Shown in pieces: positions 19,058-27,530 of a DNA stretch of 64,000 bases; positions within the stretch are counted from its first letter, which is position 1, and each line of letters begins with the position of its first letter. The stretch comes from Candidatus Stramentimicrobium fermentans (GTDB lineage: Bacteria; Atribacterota; Phoenicimicrobiia; Phoenicimicrobiales; Stramentimicrobiaceae). The translations under genes and the position numbers were made by a program. The notes under the pieces were generated by a model that saw only the letters and a list, made by a program, of their open reading frames with translations, was not told where the DNA came from and did not search any database. Where the stretch lies: assembly GCA_012520575.1 (NCBI GenBank), contig JAAYOB010000023.1:1-64000 (forward strand). The letters are read 5' to 3'.

Positions 19058-19503
19058 TTATTCTTCCATATGCCAAAAGGTATCAAAAGCTATTTTTATG
19101 GAATATAAATTTTTTTTGTTATTCTCAATTCTGTCCAAACCGGTATAAACAACACCTACTTTAGTAGAATCAGTTATCAAAGCTCTCATCTGTTTTTCTA
19201 ATTTTTTCGGCATCCACTCATCACACTATCCTGAAAAGCAGTGTACTCTCCTCTGGAAATTCTTATACCGATATTCCTAGCGGAAGAGCCTCTTTTTTTG
19301 TCCATGTTTTATGCAAATCATGCGAGCATCCTTTTGTTTATACCTTGTATCGCTTCATCAGTGTTATCCGATGAACCATCATCTACTGCAATTAATTCAA
19401 AATCCTGATAGGTCTGATTTAATACGCTTTCTATCGCTCGGCTAACCAGATGCCCTTTATCATATGTTGGAATAATTATACTGACAGTTGGATTTAGATT
19501 CAT
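19058..19503 (-). pseudogene. Broken glycosyltransferase family 2 gene
   Basis: The first ~55 codons give an intact GT2 start: TVSIIIPTYDKGHLVSRAIE and IAVDDGSSDNTDEAI. That frame then stops early. Homology resumes in another frame as KRGSSARNIGIRISRGEYTA and FQDS, and a third frame continues DEWMPKKLEKQMRALITDST, GVVYTGLDRIENNKK, stopping at 19058. The C-terminal part of a normal GT2 is missing as well. It lies between rmlA and the second wzy remnant, in a stretch of dead glycan genes. Confidence 0.82.
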
Positions 19504-19529
19504 TGCACCTTCTTTATTTCATATTCTAT

Positions 19530-19583
19530 GGAATGCACTCATAACATAGCACCTTTACTTCTTTTTTATTTTGAAAATAGGCA
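19530..19583 (-). pseudogene. Second copy of the wzy-like C-terminal remnant
   Basis: The minus strand reads AYFQNKKEVKVLCYECIP then stop. The part YFQNKKEVK matches the end of the remnant at 14185-14319, and the DNA on both sides of each copy also matches (a shared segment just after each GT2 gene). Only ~17 codons are left. It shows that the GT2 duplication included its downstream neighbour. Confidence 0.55.
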
Positions 19584-19659
19584 TAGTGCTTAAGATATTA
19601 TATAAGTTTTGTTACTGTCTACAAGATAACCTGCAACTAATAACAAAGGTACCGACATA

Positions 19660-20670
19660 TTATTTTATTTTCTGATAAAGCTTATACGCTAAATAATATA
19701 AACTTGGATTTATATTGAACAGGAAGTAGGCTATATGTGGATTTCTAAATTTAATTCTTTCGTACGCTTCACCTTTAATCAACTTGTAGTAATTTTTAAA
19801 CTCTTTAACCAATGTTGGTTCATATTCTTTTTGTATGTCCGGAGAAGTTGTTTCTCTTAAAATTCTATAAAATCTTACAGTTGTTTGGACAATACGCAAT
19901 GCGACATAAGGACATAGCTCTTCAAATCGAGTTTTATAAAATTCATAAATATCTTTAGAAGCAAATATAATATCTAATTGCCCTTTATTAAAAGGAGAGC
20001 GGTATGCGCTTTTTTTATGAATAAGATAATAATAATGGCAACTTTCAAGGGTTGCTTTTCGTTTGCATTCAGAGTAAATTCTGGAATTTACCCATTCATC
20101 TTCGGAAAGCTTATAACTTGGGAATCTGATACTGTTAAACATCTTTTTTTTATATAATTTATTCCAAACATAATTACGACCATTTTTATTTTTTACGTAA
20201 TCTATATAGCACTCATAGCTACCATTAAGGATACAATATTTTAACGGAAAGGATAAAATAATTTCATATTCTTCATTAACTTCATAATACCCACACTCAG
20301 AAATATCGGCATCATTTTCTAAACATGCTGTCAGCAGCCGCTGATACATATCCGGAGCGATATAATCATCATTATCTACAAATCCGATATAATCACCGGT
20401 CGCTATATCCAAACCGCTATTCCGAGCAGAAAAGGCACCTTCGTTCTCCTGAGCAATAACTATTATCCTCTTGTCTTTTTCAGAATATTCATAACAAATA
20501 GCAAGCGAATTATCGGTTGAACCGTCATTTATTAATATTATTTCTAAGTTCCGATAGGTTTGATTCTGTATGCTTTCTATACATTTAGGCAAATATTTCT
20601 CGGCATTATATATCGGTACAATTACAGAAATTAAGGGCTGTTTCTCGGAAACAGGTTCATCTTGATTCAT
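19660..20670 (-). CDS. Glycosyltransferase family 2 protein (copy B of a duplicated pair)
   Basis: 336 residues from the ATG at 20670, chosen because copy A starts at the same MNQD; an ATG at 20697 would add nine residues. The GT-A domain has ISVIVPIYNAEKYLPKCIES, ILINDGSTDNS and FVDNDDYI, where the DxD reads DND instead of copy A's DSD. The last ~90 residues are almost the same as copy A. The middle part is different, which may set acceptor specificity. It follows the UDP-xylose synthase gene by 36 bases, so a xylose donor is conceivable. Confidence 0.87.
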   Translation of the reverse strand: MNQDEPVSEKQPLISVIVPIYNAEKYLPKCIESIQNQTYRNLEIILINDGSTDNSLAICYEYSEKDKRIIVIAQENEGAFSARNSGLDIATGDYIGFVDNDDYIAPDMYQRLLTACLENDADISECGYYEVNEEYEIILSFPLKYCILNGSYECYIDYVKNKNGRNYVWNKLYKKKMFNSIRFPSYKLSEDEWVNSRIYSECKRKATLESCHYYYLIHKKSAYRSPFNKGQLDIIFASKDIYEFYKTRFEELCPYVALRIVQTTVRFYRILRETTSPDIQKEYEPTLVKEFKNYYKLIKGEAYERIKFRNPHIAYFLFNINPSLYYLAYKLYQKIK

Positions 20671-20706
20671 AGTTATATTAATCTCTAATTTTTCCATTCT
20701 TAATTA

Positions 20707-21657
20707 TCATATTGTCCTATGTGCTTCATTGCTTAAAAACCAGTTAATGGTTTTCTTTAATCCTTCTTCCAGTTGTATAGTAGGTTCCCATTGCAGTTCT
20801 CTTTTAGCTAAACTTATATCCGGTCTTCTCTTTATCGGGTCATCTTCGGGAAGTGGTTTGTAGACAATCTTGGAATTGGAATTTGTTAGCCTTATTATTA
20901 TTTGGGCTAATTCCAGAATGCTAAACTCATTGGGGTTTCCCAAATTAACCGGTCCAACAAAATTGTCCGGGCTATCCATCATCTTAATAATGCCATCGAC
21001 CATATCATCTACATAGCAAAAACTCCTGGTCTGGCTTCCATCTCCATAAATAGTTATGTCCCTATTGGAAAGTGCCTGTATTATGAAGTTGCTTACTACT
21101 CTTCCGTCATCGGGTTTCATATGCGGTCCATAGGTATTAAAGATTCTAACCACTTTAATATTTAAATTGAGCTGCCTGTGATAATCGAAGAAAAGAGTTT
21201 CCGCACATCTTTTCCCTTCATCATAACAGGCTCTTGGTCCGATAGGGTTGACATTTCCCCTGTAATCCTCCGGTTGCGGATGCACATCAGGGTCACCATA
21301 GACCTCGCTGGTAGATGCCTGCAGGATTTTTATTTTTAATCTTTTGGCTAAACCTAACATATTTATTGAACCGGCTACATTCGTTTTAGTGGTCTGGATA
21401 GGGTCTTTCTGATAATTAACCGGGCTGGCAGGGCAGGCTAAGTTATAAATCTCATCGACTTCCACATAAAGAGGAAAGGTGATATCATGGCGAATGACTT
21501 CCAAGTAAGGATTATCGAGAAGATGAGCTATATTTCTTTTATCACCCGTAAAGAAATTATCCACACAGAGTACCTCATTTCCCTTATTTAGCAATCTTTC
21601 AGAAAGATGGGAACCGATAAACCCGGCACCCCCGGTGACAAGAATACGTTTTGTCAT
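20707..21657 (-). CDS. UDP-glucuronate decarboxylase (UDP-xylose synthase)
   Basis: 316 residues, extended short-chain dehydrogenase. It has [15 protein letters not shown], the UXS-specific [28 protein letters not shown], and the catalytic YDEGKR with Tyr-x3-Lys. It converts UDP-glucuronate to UDP-xylose with bound NAD+. The ugd gene at 24756-26099 upstream can supply its substrate. Twelve bases separate it from the GT8 gene, so they should share a transcript. Confidence 0.92.
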   Translation of the reverse strand: MTKRILVTGGAGFIGSHLSERLLNKGNEVLCVDNFFTGDKRNIAHLLDNPYLEVIRHDITFPLYVEVDEIYNLACPASPVNYQKDPIQTTKTNVAGSINMLGLAKRLKIKILQASTSEVYGDPDVHPQPEDYRGNVNPIGPRACYDEGKRCAETLFFDYHRQLNLNIKVVRIFNTYGPHMKPDDGRVVSNFIIQALSNRDITIYGDGSQTRSFCYVDDMVDGIIKMMDSPDNFVGPVNLGNPNEFSILELAQIIIRLTNSNSKIVYKPLPEDDPIKRRPDISLAKRELQWEPTIQLEEGLKKTINWFLSNEAHRTI

Positions 21658-21669
21658 AAGCTTACCTTT

Positions 21670-22650
21670 CTAAAGGTTAACTCTTTTCTTAACAGTATTT
21701 TTCAGTTTTCTGATAATTTTAATTACCCCTTCCGGCAATACTTTTAACGCTATTCTTTTTATATTCGAATAATAGTATATTTTTTTAAAAAAGTTTGGGA
21801 AATTCCTATCCGGTGGCGAATAATGCTTCCAAGGGGTTTTTTTTAAATATTTATAATATTCCTTTTTTAATGGATGATTGTTAGTGAAATGCCACGGTTT
21901 AGGGTATGTGGTAAAATGTAAAATTGAAGGATTCTTCCTTGCTTCCATATACTCTGCTTTCGTGCAACGCAATTCATAAAGCCTTCGGATGAACATCGAA
22001 GACTGAACATTCCATGACAGGGATAGCTCTTTCCACCTGTTAAATAAAATTGCATTAAGCCCGTCCTGGTCAACATAATTCACTTTGTCAGGATTATTTT
22101 TAATCCATTCTCTTGCCTTGTCACTAATACAATGATCTCTCCATCTCTCTAAATTTAACAGCAGAACGCCTGAGTTAAAATATTTCGAACCAGCCGGCAG
22201 TCCCAACATATCCGGTAACCTATAATTTAAATCTTCTACTGCGGCTAGAAAGTATTCTGAAATATCAATATTCCACAATTTAGAAATATCTTCTTTTACA
22301 ATTAAATCACAGTCTAAATATATTGCCTTTTTTATGGAATCTGTTAGTATCTCCGGAATTGATATTCTATAGTAACAGGCAAGTACATGATTGCCTAATA
22401 CTTTGAAGCCTTCATATTTTGAATTATCAATAGTTTTAAAAATAGCATTGGCTCCAGATTGCTCAATAATCCTTTTTAAATTAATTTTATTACTTTTGGA
22501 AATAGAGTCTTCAATAATATAAATATCTAAATTCCTGTGAGCATTCATTCGAAAATTCTCAAGAAGGGAGTATAACATTACACCTAAGTGTTGGGCATAA
22601 TTATCATCAGTAACTGCAACAATATTAATTTTTTCATCATTTTCATTCAT
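21670..22650 (-). CDS. Glycosyltransferase family 8 protein
   Basis: 326 residues. The GT8 (LgtC/GspA-like) landmarks are NIVAVTDDNYAQHLGVMLYS at the N terminus, the metal-binding DxD in YLDCDLIVKEDISKLW, YFNSGVLLLNLERWR, and HFTTYPKPWH before a basic C-terminal tail (KLKNTVKKRVNL) that may contact the membrane. Family members use UDP-glucose or UDP-galactose with retention of configuration. It stands first in a unit with the UDP-xylose synthase. Confidence 0.88.
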   Translation of the reverse strand: MNENDEKINIVAVTDDNYAQHLGVMLYSLLENFRMNAHRNLDIYIIEDSISKSNKINLKRIIEQSGANAIFKTIDNSKYEGFKVLGNHVLACYYRISIPEILTDSIKKAIYLDCDLIVKEDISKLWNIDISEYFLAAVEDLNYRLPDMLGLPAGSKYFNSGVLLLNLERWRDHCISDKAREWIKNNPDKVNYVDQDGLNAILFNRWKELSLSWNVQSSMFIRRLYELRCTKAEYMEARKNPSILHFTTYPKPWHFTNNHPLKKEYYKYLKKTPWKHYSPPDRNFPNFFKKIYYYSNIKRIALKVLPEGVIKIIRKLKNTVKKRVNL

Positions 22651-22787
22651 TTATTGTCCCCCTAAGAATTGTAACCATATTAAAAACAAAATTAAGAAGA
22701 GAAATTATTGATACTTTTATCGAGTTAAATTACACTTTTTTGAATATTTATATTTAGTTATTTGTTTATTGATATATTTGCATTTCC

Positions 22788-24605
22788 CTATGATGCCGGC
22801 AGTTTTGCCATATCTCGGAACCGTTCATTTTTTTTAAGTAATTCTTCGTAGGTGCCCTGTCCCATAATCCGGCCTTTTTCCAAGATGTAGATCCGGTCAC
22901 AGTCTTTCAAAGTACTGAGGCGATGAGCAATCATGATAACGGTTCTTGCCTTCGCCGCAGCATGTATAGCTTTTAATACCGCCTCTTCTGTAGCGCCATC
23001 CAGTGAACTGGTAGCCTCATCTAAGATTAACACTTCCGGATTACGATAGAGGGCACGAGCCAATCCGATACGCTGCCGTTGCCCGCCGCTTAAACGAATT
23101 CCCCGCTCCCCGATAATAGTATCATACTTTTGAGGTAATTCCTTTTCGATAAATCCATCCAAGGCTGCGATACGGGCTACAAATTTTACCTGCTCATACG
23201 AAATATATTTATCCGGCACTCCAAAAGCAATATTTTTTAGTACGGTGTCGTCGCTTAAATATATTTCCTGAGGAACATAGCCAATTTTTTTCTGCCAAAC
23301 AGCAATATTTTGATCGGTCAAAATCGTATCATCAATGATAATCCTGCCCTCTTGAGGAGTAAGTAAACCCAAAATAATATCAACAAGAGTGGTCTTGCCG
23401 CAGCCGGTAGGCCCGGCAAAACCAATGGTGTTATTTTTGAAGATAGTAAGGTTAATCTGTTTAATGACTTGAAAAGTTGAGCCCCCATAAGAAAAACTAA
23501 TATTCTCCAGTTTAATGGTTTTATCAAAAGATAGTTGAAATTTTTCATTTGGTGAAGCAGGCACCGCTAATTGCGACAATGGTTTAATGGCTACCATATC
23601 TTCATATATCTTGTCCACAATAGCGATATTGTAATAGACGATGCCTGCTGCGGCAAGAAGGCGATTTAGAGCAGGCAGGGTACGGTAGGCGGCGAAGGCA
23701 TAGAGACTGAGTAAGGGTAAAAAATCGGTAACCTTCTCTCCGCAAGCAATCATAAAGAGAATAAAGAAGATTATCCCGCCAAAGGCTACTGCTTCGAGCA
23801 GGTATCTTGGAATTTCTCTTACCACATGGGCAAAGACATTATGGCGAGTAAATTTTAAGGAAAAATTACTATAATTTCGGAGAAAGTAGGATTCTATGCC
23901 CAGTGCTTTAGCGGTCTTAATGCCGGATAGGGCTTCATTGACTATTTTATATCGTTCCCTGTTTGCTTCTAACCGTTCTCTTCCCGCTTCTTTCAGTCTT
24001 CTTTTGACAAAATAATTTATAAGTCCATAACTACCGCCCAAAAAGAAAATAACTCCCATGGTTATAGATATATCTACAATAAATAACATAATGAGTATTG
24101 CCAACACCATCAGGCCATTGATTATGATTTCAAATAAAGAAATTAGGAGTTGATTGGTAAGCTGATATATTTCTGATAAGACATTCTTTACTAGTTCACT
24201 GGTATTCTTGTGCAGGAAGTATTCATAGGGTTGGGAAAGATAAATGGTAAGCAGCCTTAGGGATAGGCCATGGTTTTTACCGAGGGTGAATCTGGCTTTC
24301 CCCCAGGTAGTAATCGCCGAGATGACACTGGACAGTATTACAATAAGGAAAACTGTTATACCTAAAAAGAATATAAAGGAATTAATGCCGGTAAAGTTTA
24401 ATTTTTGGTAGATGAGCGAGAGCCATTTGTTCTGCTCGACTATATTGGGATTCATCACTGCATTAATAAAAGGAAAGATGCTGGCAACTCCAAATGCCTG
24501 GGCAAAAGCAGTAACCAAACTGGCAACAAAGACCAAGGCCGCCTGCTTGCGCTCCCGAGGAGTAAGTATTTCGTATATTTTTTTTAAGAAAGACTTTTGA
24601 TTCAA
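22788..24605 (-). CDS. ABC exporter, fused permease and ATPase (PglK/MsbA-like flippase)
   Basis: 605 residues: six membrane segments in the first ~330, then an ATPase with Walker A GPTGCGKTTLVD, signature LSGGQRQRIGLARAL, Walker B VLILDEATSSLD and the H-loop IAHRLSTL. Half-size exporters of this kind form homodimers. Within a pgl-type locus the closest functional model is PglK of Campylobacter, which flips lipid-linked oligosaccharide across the inner membrane. No Wzx flippase is seen, so this is the only flipping candidate in the window. MsbA-like lipid A export is the main alternative. Confidence 0.85.
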   Translation of the reverse strand: MNQKSFLKKIYEILTPRERKQAALVFVASLVTAFAQAFGVASIFPFINAVMNPNIVEQNKWLSLIYQKLNFTGINSFIFFLGITVFLIVILSSVISAITTWGKARFTLGKNHGLSLRLLTIYLSQPYEYFLHKNTSELVKNVLSEIYQLTNQLLISLFEIIINGLMVLAILIMLFIVDISITMGVIFFLGGSYGLINYFVKRRLKEAGRERLEANRERYKIVNEALSGIKTAKALGIESYFLRNYSNFSLKFTRHNVFAHVVREIPRYLLEAVAFGGIIFFILFMIACGEKVTDFLPLLSLYAFAAYRTLPALNRLLAAAGIVYYNIAIVDKIYEDMVAIKPLSQLAVPASPNEKFQLSFDKTIKLENISFSYGGSTFQVIKQINLTIFKNNTIGFAGPTGCGKTTLVDIILGLLTPQEGRIIIDDTILTDQNIAVWQKKIGYVPQEIYLSDDTVLKNIAFGVPDKYISYEQVKFVARIAALDGFIEKELPQKYDTIIGERGIRLSGGQRQRIGLARALYRNPEVLILDEATSSLDGATEEAVLKAIHAAAKARTVIMIAHRLSTLKDCDRIYILEKGRIMGQGTYEELLKKNERFRDMAKLPAS

Positions 24606-24755
24606 TACAATAATCTGCCTTTCCCTTTTCTGCCTGATTAATCAACTGTTATTTATTTTTACTATTTAAATATACAATCGGTTTGATACGCTTTTGGTTT
24701 TCCTATAATAGTGCAAGTGTACTATTTGGCACTTGGCAATTACAGGTTATCCAAC

Positions 24756-26099
24756 CTATCTCCGCCCCATGCCGATGTAAGTGAATCCTATTTTCCTTAC
24801 TTTGTCCGGTTCGTATAGATTGCGCATATCGAGAAGAATCGGATTGTTCAACAATTTTTTTATTTTTGGTAGATTCAGATTACGGAATTGATTCCATTCG
24901 GTCAAGATAACTAAGGCATCACTATTTTGGGCTGTCTCATATTCATCAGCACAATAAGTAAGTGCGGAAAAGATTTTCCCGGTATTCCCCATAGCCATAG
25001 GGTCAAAGCATCTTATTTGTGCACCTTTTTGCAATAGCATTTTAATGATATCAAGGGCAGGGGATTCTCGGACATCATCTGTGTTTTGTTTAAAAGCAAG
25101 TCCTAAAATAGCAATATTCTTTCCGTTAAGGTTGCCCAGGGCTTTTTCTATCTTAGCAACTACTATTTGCCGTTGTCTTTCATTAACCTCCCCAACCGCT
25201 TTGAGTAGTTTAAAATCATAGCTATGATCTTTAGCGGTAGACAGAAGAGCTCTGGTATCTTTAGGAAAACAGGAGCCGCCAAAACCGGGGCCCGGGTGTA
25301 GAAATTTGGGACTGATACGTCCGTCCATGCCCATAGCACCGGCAACTTGGTGTACATCCGCTCCTACTCTATCACAAAGATTGGCTATTTCATTGATAAA
25401 AGATATCTTAGTTGCCAAAAAGGTATTACAGGCGTATTTAATCATCTCTGCAGTTTCCAAGGTAGTAAAGATAAAGGGAGCATCTAAGAGATAGAGGGGT
25501 CGATAAATTTCCTGCATAATTTGCCTAGCTCGCTCTGTTTCGTAGCCTATAACTATTTTATCCGGATGGGTGAAGTCATAGATAGCCGAGCCTTCCCTCA
25601 AAAATTCCGGATTGGAGATAATATCAAAAGGAGCGGGTTTAGGCTGAGACTGCTTCTTCTCTAAATTCCCCATAACGACAGAAGAAAGGGAATTAGCGAT
25701 AATTTGCTTTAATTTACAAGCGGTACCCACAGGAACGGTACACTTATTGACTATAACTTTATAATCATTTAAAGAACAGGCAATTTCTCCGGCTACCTCT
25801 TCTACCTGGCTAAGGTCGGCAGAGCCATCATTTTTTGAGGGTGTGCCAACCGCAATAAAGATTACCTGTGATTGCCCAACTGCCCGTTTAAGATTAGTAC
25901 TAAAAGACAAACGTCCATCAGCAACATTTTTCGAGATAAGGGATTCCAAATTGGGCTCATAGATAGGTACTTTTCCTGAATTAAGCAATTCAATTTTACT
26001 ACCATCTTTGTCTACGCAGGTTACTTGAAGCCCAAAATCAGCCAGGCAAGTACCTGTTACCAACCCAACATAACCGGTTCCAATTACGGAAATTTGCAT
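24756..26099 (-). CDS. ugd: UDP-glucose 6-dehydrogenase
   Basis: About 447 residues. NAD motif VIGTGYVGLVTGTCLADFG, middle-domain SNPEFLREGSAI, and catalytic cysteine in PGPGFGGSCFPKDTRAL identify UDP-glucose dehydrogenase (Ugd/TuaD type). It makes UDP-glucuronate, the substrate of the UDP-xylose synthase downstream. I start at ATG 26099 to match the usual MxISVIGTGYVG; a TTG at 26108 with AAAGGA just upstream is an alternative that adds three residues. Confidence 0.93.
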   Translation of the reverse strand: MQISVIGTGYVGLVTGTCLADFGLQVTCVDKDGSKIELLNSGKVPIYEPNLESLISKNVADGRLSFSTNLKRAVGQSQVIFIAVGTPSKNDGSADLSQVEEVAGEIACSLNDYKVIVNKCTVPVGTACKLKQIIANSLSSVVMGNLEKKQSQPKPAPFDIISNPEFLREGSAIYDFTHPDKIVIGYETERARQIMQEIYRPLYLLDAPFIFTTLETAEMIKYACNTFLATKISFINEIANLCDRVGADVHQVAGAMGMDGRISPKFLHPGPGFGGSCFPKDTRALLSTAKDHSYDFKLLKAVGEVNERQRQIVVAKIEKALGNLNGKNIAILGLAFKQNTDDVRESPALDIIKMLLQKGAQIRCFDPMAMGNTGKIFSALTYCADEYETAQNSDALVILTEWNQFRNLNLPKIKKLLNNPILLDMRNLYEPDKVRKIGFTYIGMGRR

Positions 26100-26168
26100 A
26101 TTCCCCAAACCGTCCTTTAATTGATTAATTTGTTAATTAGTATATTACCGATTGCCTTTCGATATATA

Positions 26169-26608
26169 TTATATACTGCCTTGCATATTTTTGTTTCTTT
26201 GCCAAAACTCTGTAAAAAATGCTACAAAAATACCTAAGATAAGAATAACCTTAATACTCCGGAAATAGCTGGGTTAAATTTTTTATTAGGCTTTATGGGA
26301 GTTCTAGGAAGCAGATCTAATCTACCTGCTTGTAAAGAGTGATAATTTGAATTATAAATTGATTCTATTTCTTGATACTCTTTTGACAATTCTTCATAAA
26401 TCGCCATAGCTGAAGCATAGTCTCTTTGCAGCTGTGTTTCTTCTATTTTATTGATAATTAATTCAGATAATAATTCTTTTGTTTCCGTATCAAGGTTTTC
26501 TATTTCCGCTATTAACAGTTCTTTTTCTACTGCCATTATCTGTATCATTCTAAAGTATACTGTATGCTTACTTTTAATATTATAAGGCAAAGCAATCCTA
26601 GCTAGCAT
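26169..26608 (-). pseudogene. Truncated, frameshifted Wzz-type chain-length determinant
   Basis: The surviving frame has the coiled-coil middle of a Wzz/GumC-type protein (YASAMAIYEELSKEYQEIES) and the conserved PxxP before the last membrane helix (PIKPNKKFNPAISGVL). The helix itself then falls into another frame: after a one-base shift it reads VILILGIFVAFFTEFWQRN, ending with a TAA at 26169. The N-terminal membrane helix and most of the periplasmic domain are missing. Chain-length control of the glycan by this protein is therefore lost. Confidence 0.72.
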
Positions 26609-26620
26609 TGATTAATTGAT

Positions 26621-27430
26621 TTAGTATACCAAAAATGCTTGCAATACTTCTTTGGTTATCTTATCCTGCACAAAAACTACCCCATAATATCTGTCGAGCT
26701 CAGCATCTTCATCTTCTATCTCCGCCAGATCCAGATGTGAGACAAAGTCAAATTTTTTTTCTTCCAATGGAGCTAACTGACAGATATCCTGCTCTCCAAA
26801 GATATCTTTTACTAAATAAAAGAATTCGCTCTCATCGCCTTCATAGTAGACCATCCCGCCTAACATCAGATTCTGCAATTGCGAATGGCTCCGGTTGAGA
26901 ACACTTCCCCGTATAATGATTTTTCCGCCGCAGATCTCCATCATTACTTTTATCTCTACCGGCGTAGATTCGGCTAATTGTTTCTCTATAATACTCCGAT
27001 ATGCGGCAATATTCTCATCTATGTCGGCACAATCACTATGCAAGCCATGCACGCGCTCTGCCAGTCCGTTAAAGAAGGCATCGGGGGTGCCTTTTATACC
27101 GCTGCCGGTATACCAATCATAACGGGTATTGGCCTGCGGAATATCATGCCCATCCCCCCAGATGTGTGCCTCAACCAGAATTACCGTCCCCGGCTCATAG
27201 CTCCAGGCAAGATCTTCCAAGCAAAAAGCGGCTTTGGGACATACCGTACAGTCCTCATTAACAAAAAGCTCTATAAGTACATTGCGCGGTACTTCAGCAC
27301 ATAGATTGTTTTGTATATTTTCTACTGAAGGTTTCTCGGCTCCTTGACCAAATGCAAAATTTATAATTGTGGTACAGGCTATTATAAAAACAATAATATA
27401 AACTGCAACTAAATGCTTATTTTTCTTCAT
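26621..27430 (-). CDS. Exported thioredoxin-fold protein (Omp28-like)
   Basis: About 269 residues with a signal peptide (hydrophobic 7-24, cleavage near AFG-Q). The body opens VLIELFVNEDCTVCPKAAFC, a thioredoxin-like first strand with a CxxC (CTVC), and continues RYDWYTGSGIKGTPDAFFNG, where the GTP is the cis-proline region. It is a paralogue of the lipoprotein at 30471-31211. Family members (Omp28-related) are periplasmic or outer-membrane proteins with poorly known roles; a thiol-disulfide function is suggested by the CxxC. Start at ATG 27430; a GTG at 27442 is possible. Confidence 0.72.
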   Translation of the reverse strand: MKKNKHLVAVYIIVFIIACTTIINFAFGQGAEKPSVENIQNNLCAEVPRNVLIELFVNEDCTVCPKAAFCLEDLAWSYEPGTVILVEAHIWGDGHDIPQANTRYDWYTGSGIKGTPDAFFNGLAERVHGLHSDCADIDENIAAYRSIIEKQLAESTPVEIKVMMEICGGKIIIRGSVLNRSHSQLQNLMLGGMVYYEGDESEFFYLVKDIFGEQDICQLAPLEEKKFDFVSHLDLAEIEDEDAELDRYYGVVFVQDKITKEVLQAFLVY

Positions 27431-27530
27431 ATCTCTTTGCACTATTTCCTGATTATTCTCCGATAAAGTTGAGTTAGAACATTAGAACATGCCATTCATC
27501 ATAGTATTTCCTCATCAGGTATGTAAGCCC

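Noticed and set aside
26234-26608. A complete small coiled-coil gene
   Set aside because: The PxxP-plus-helix end of Wzz is recognisable but broken by a frameshift, so a pseudogene explains it better.
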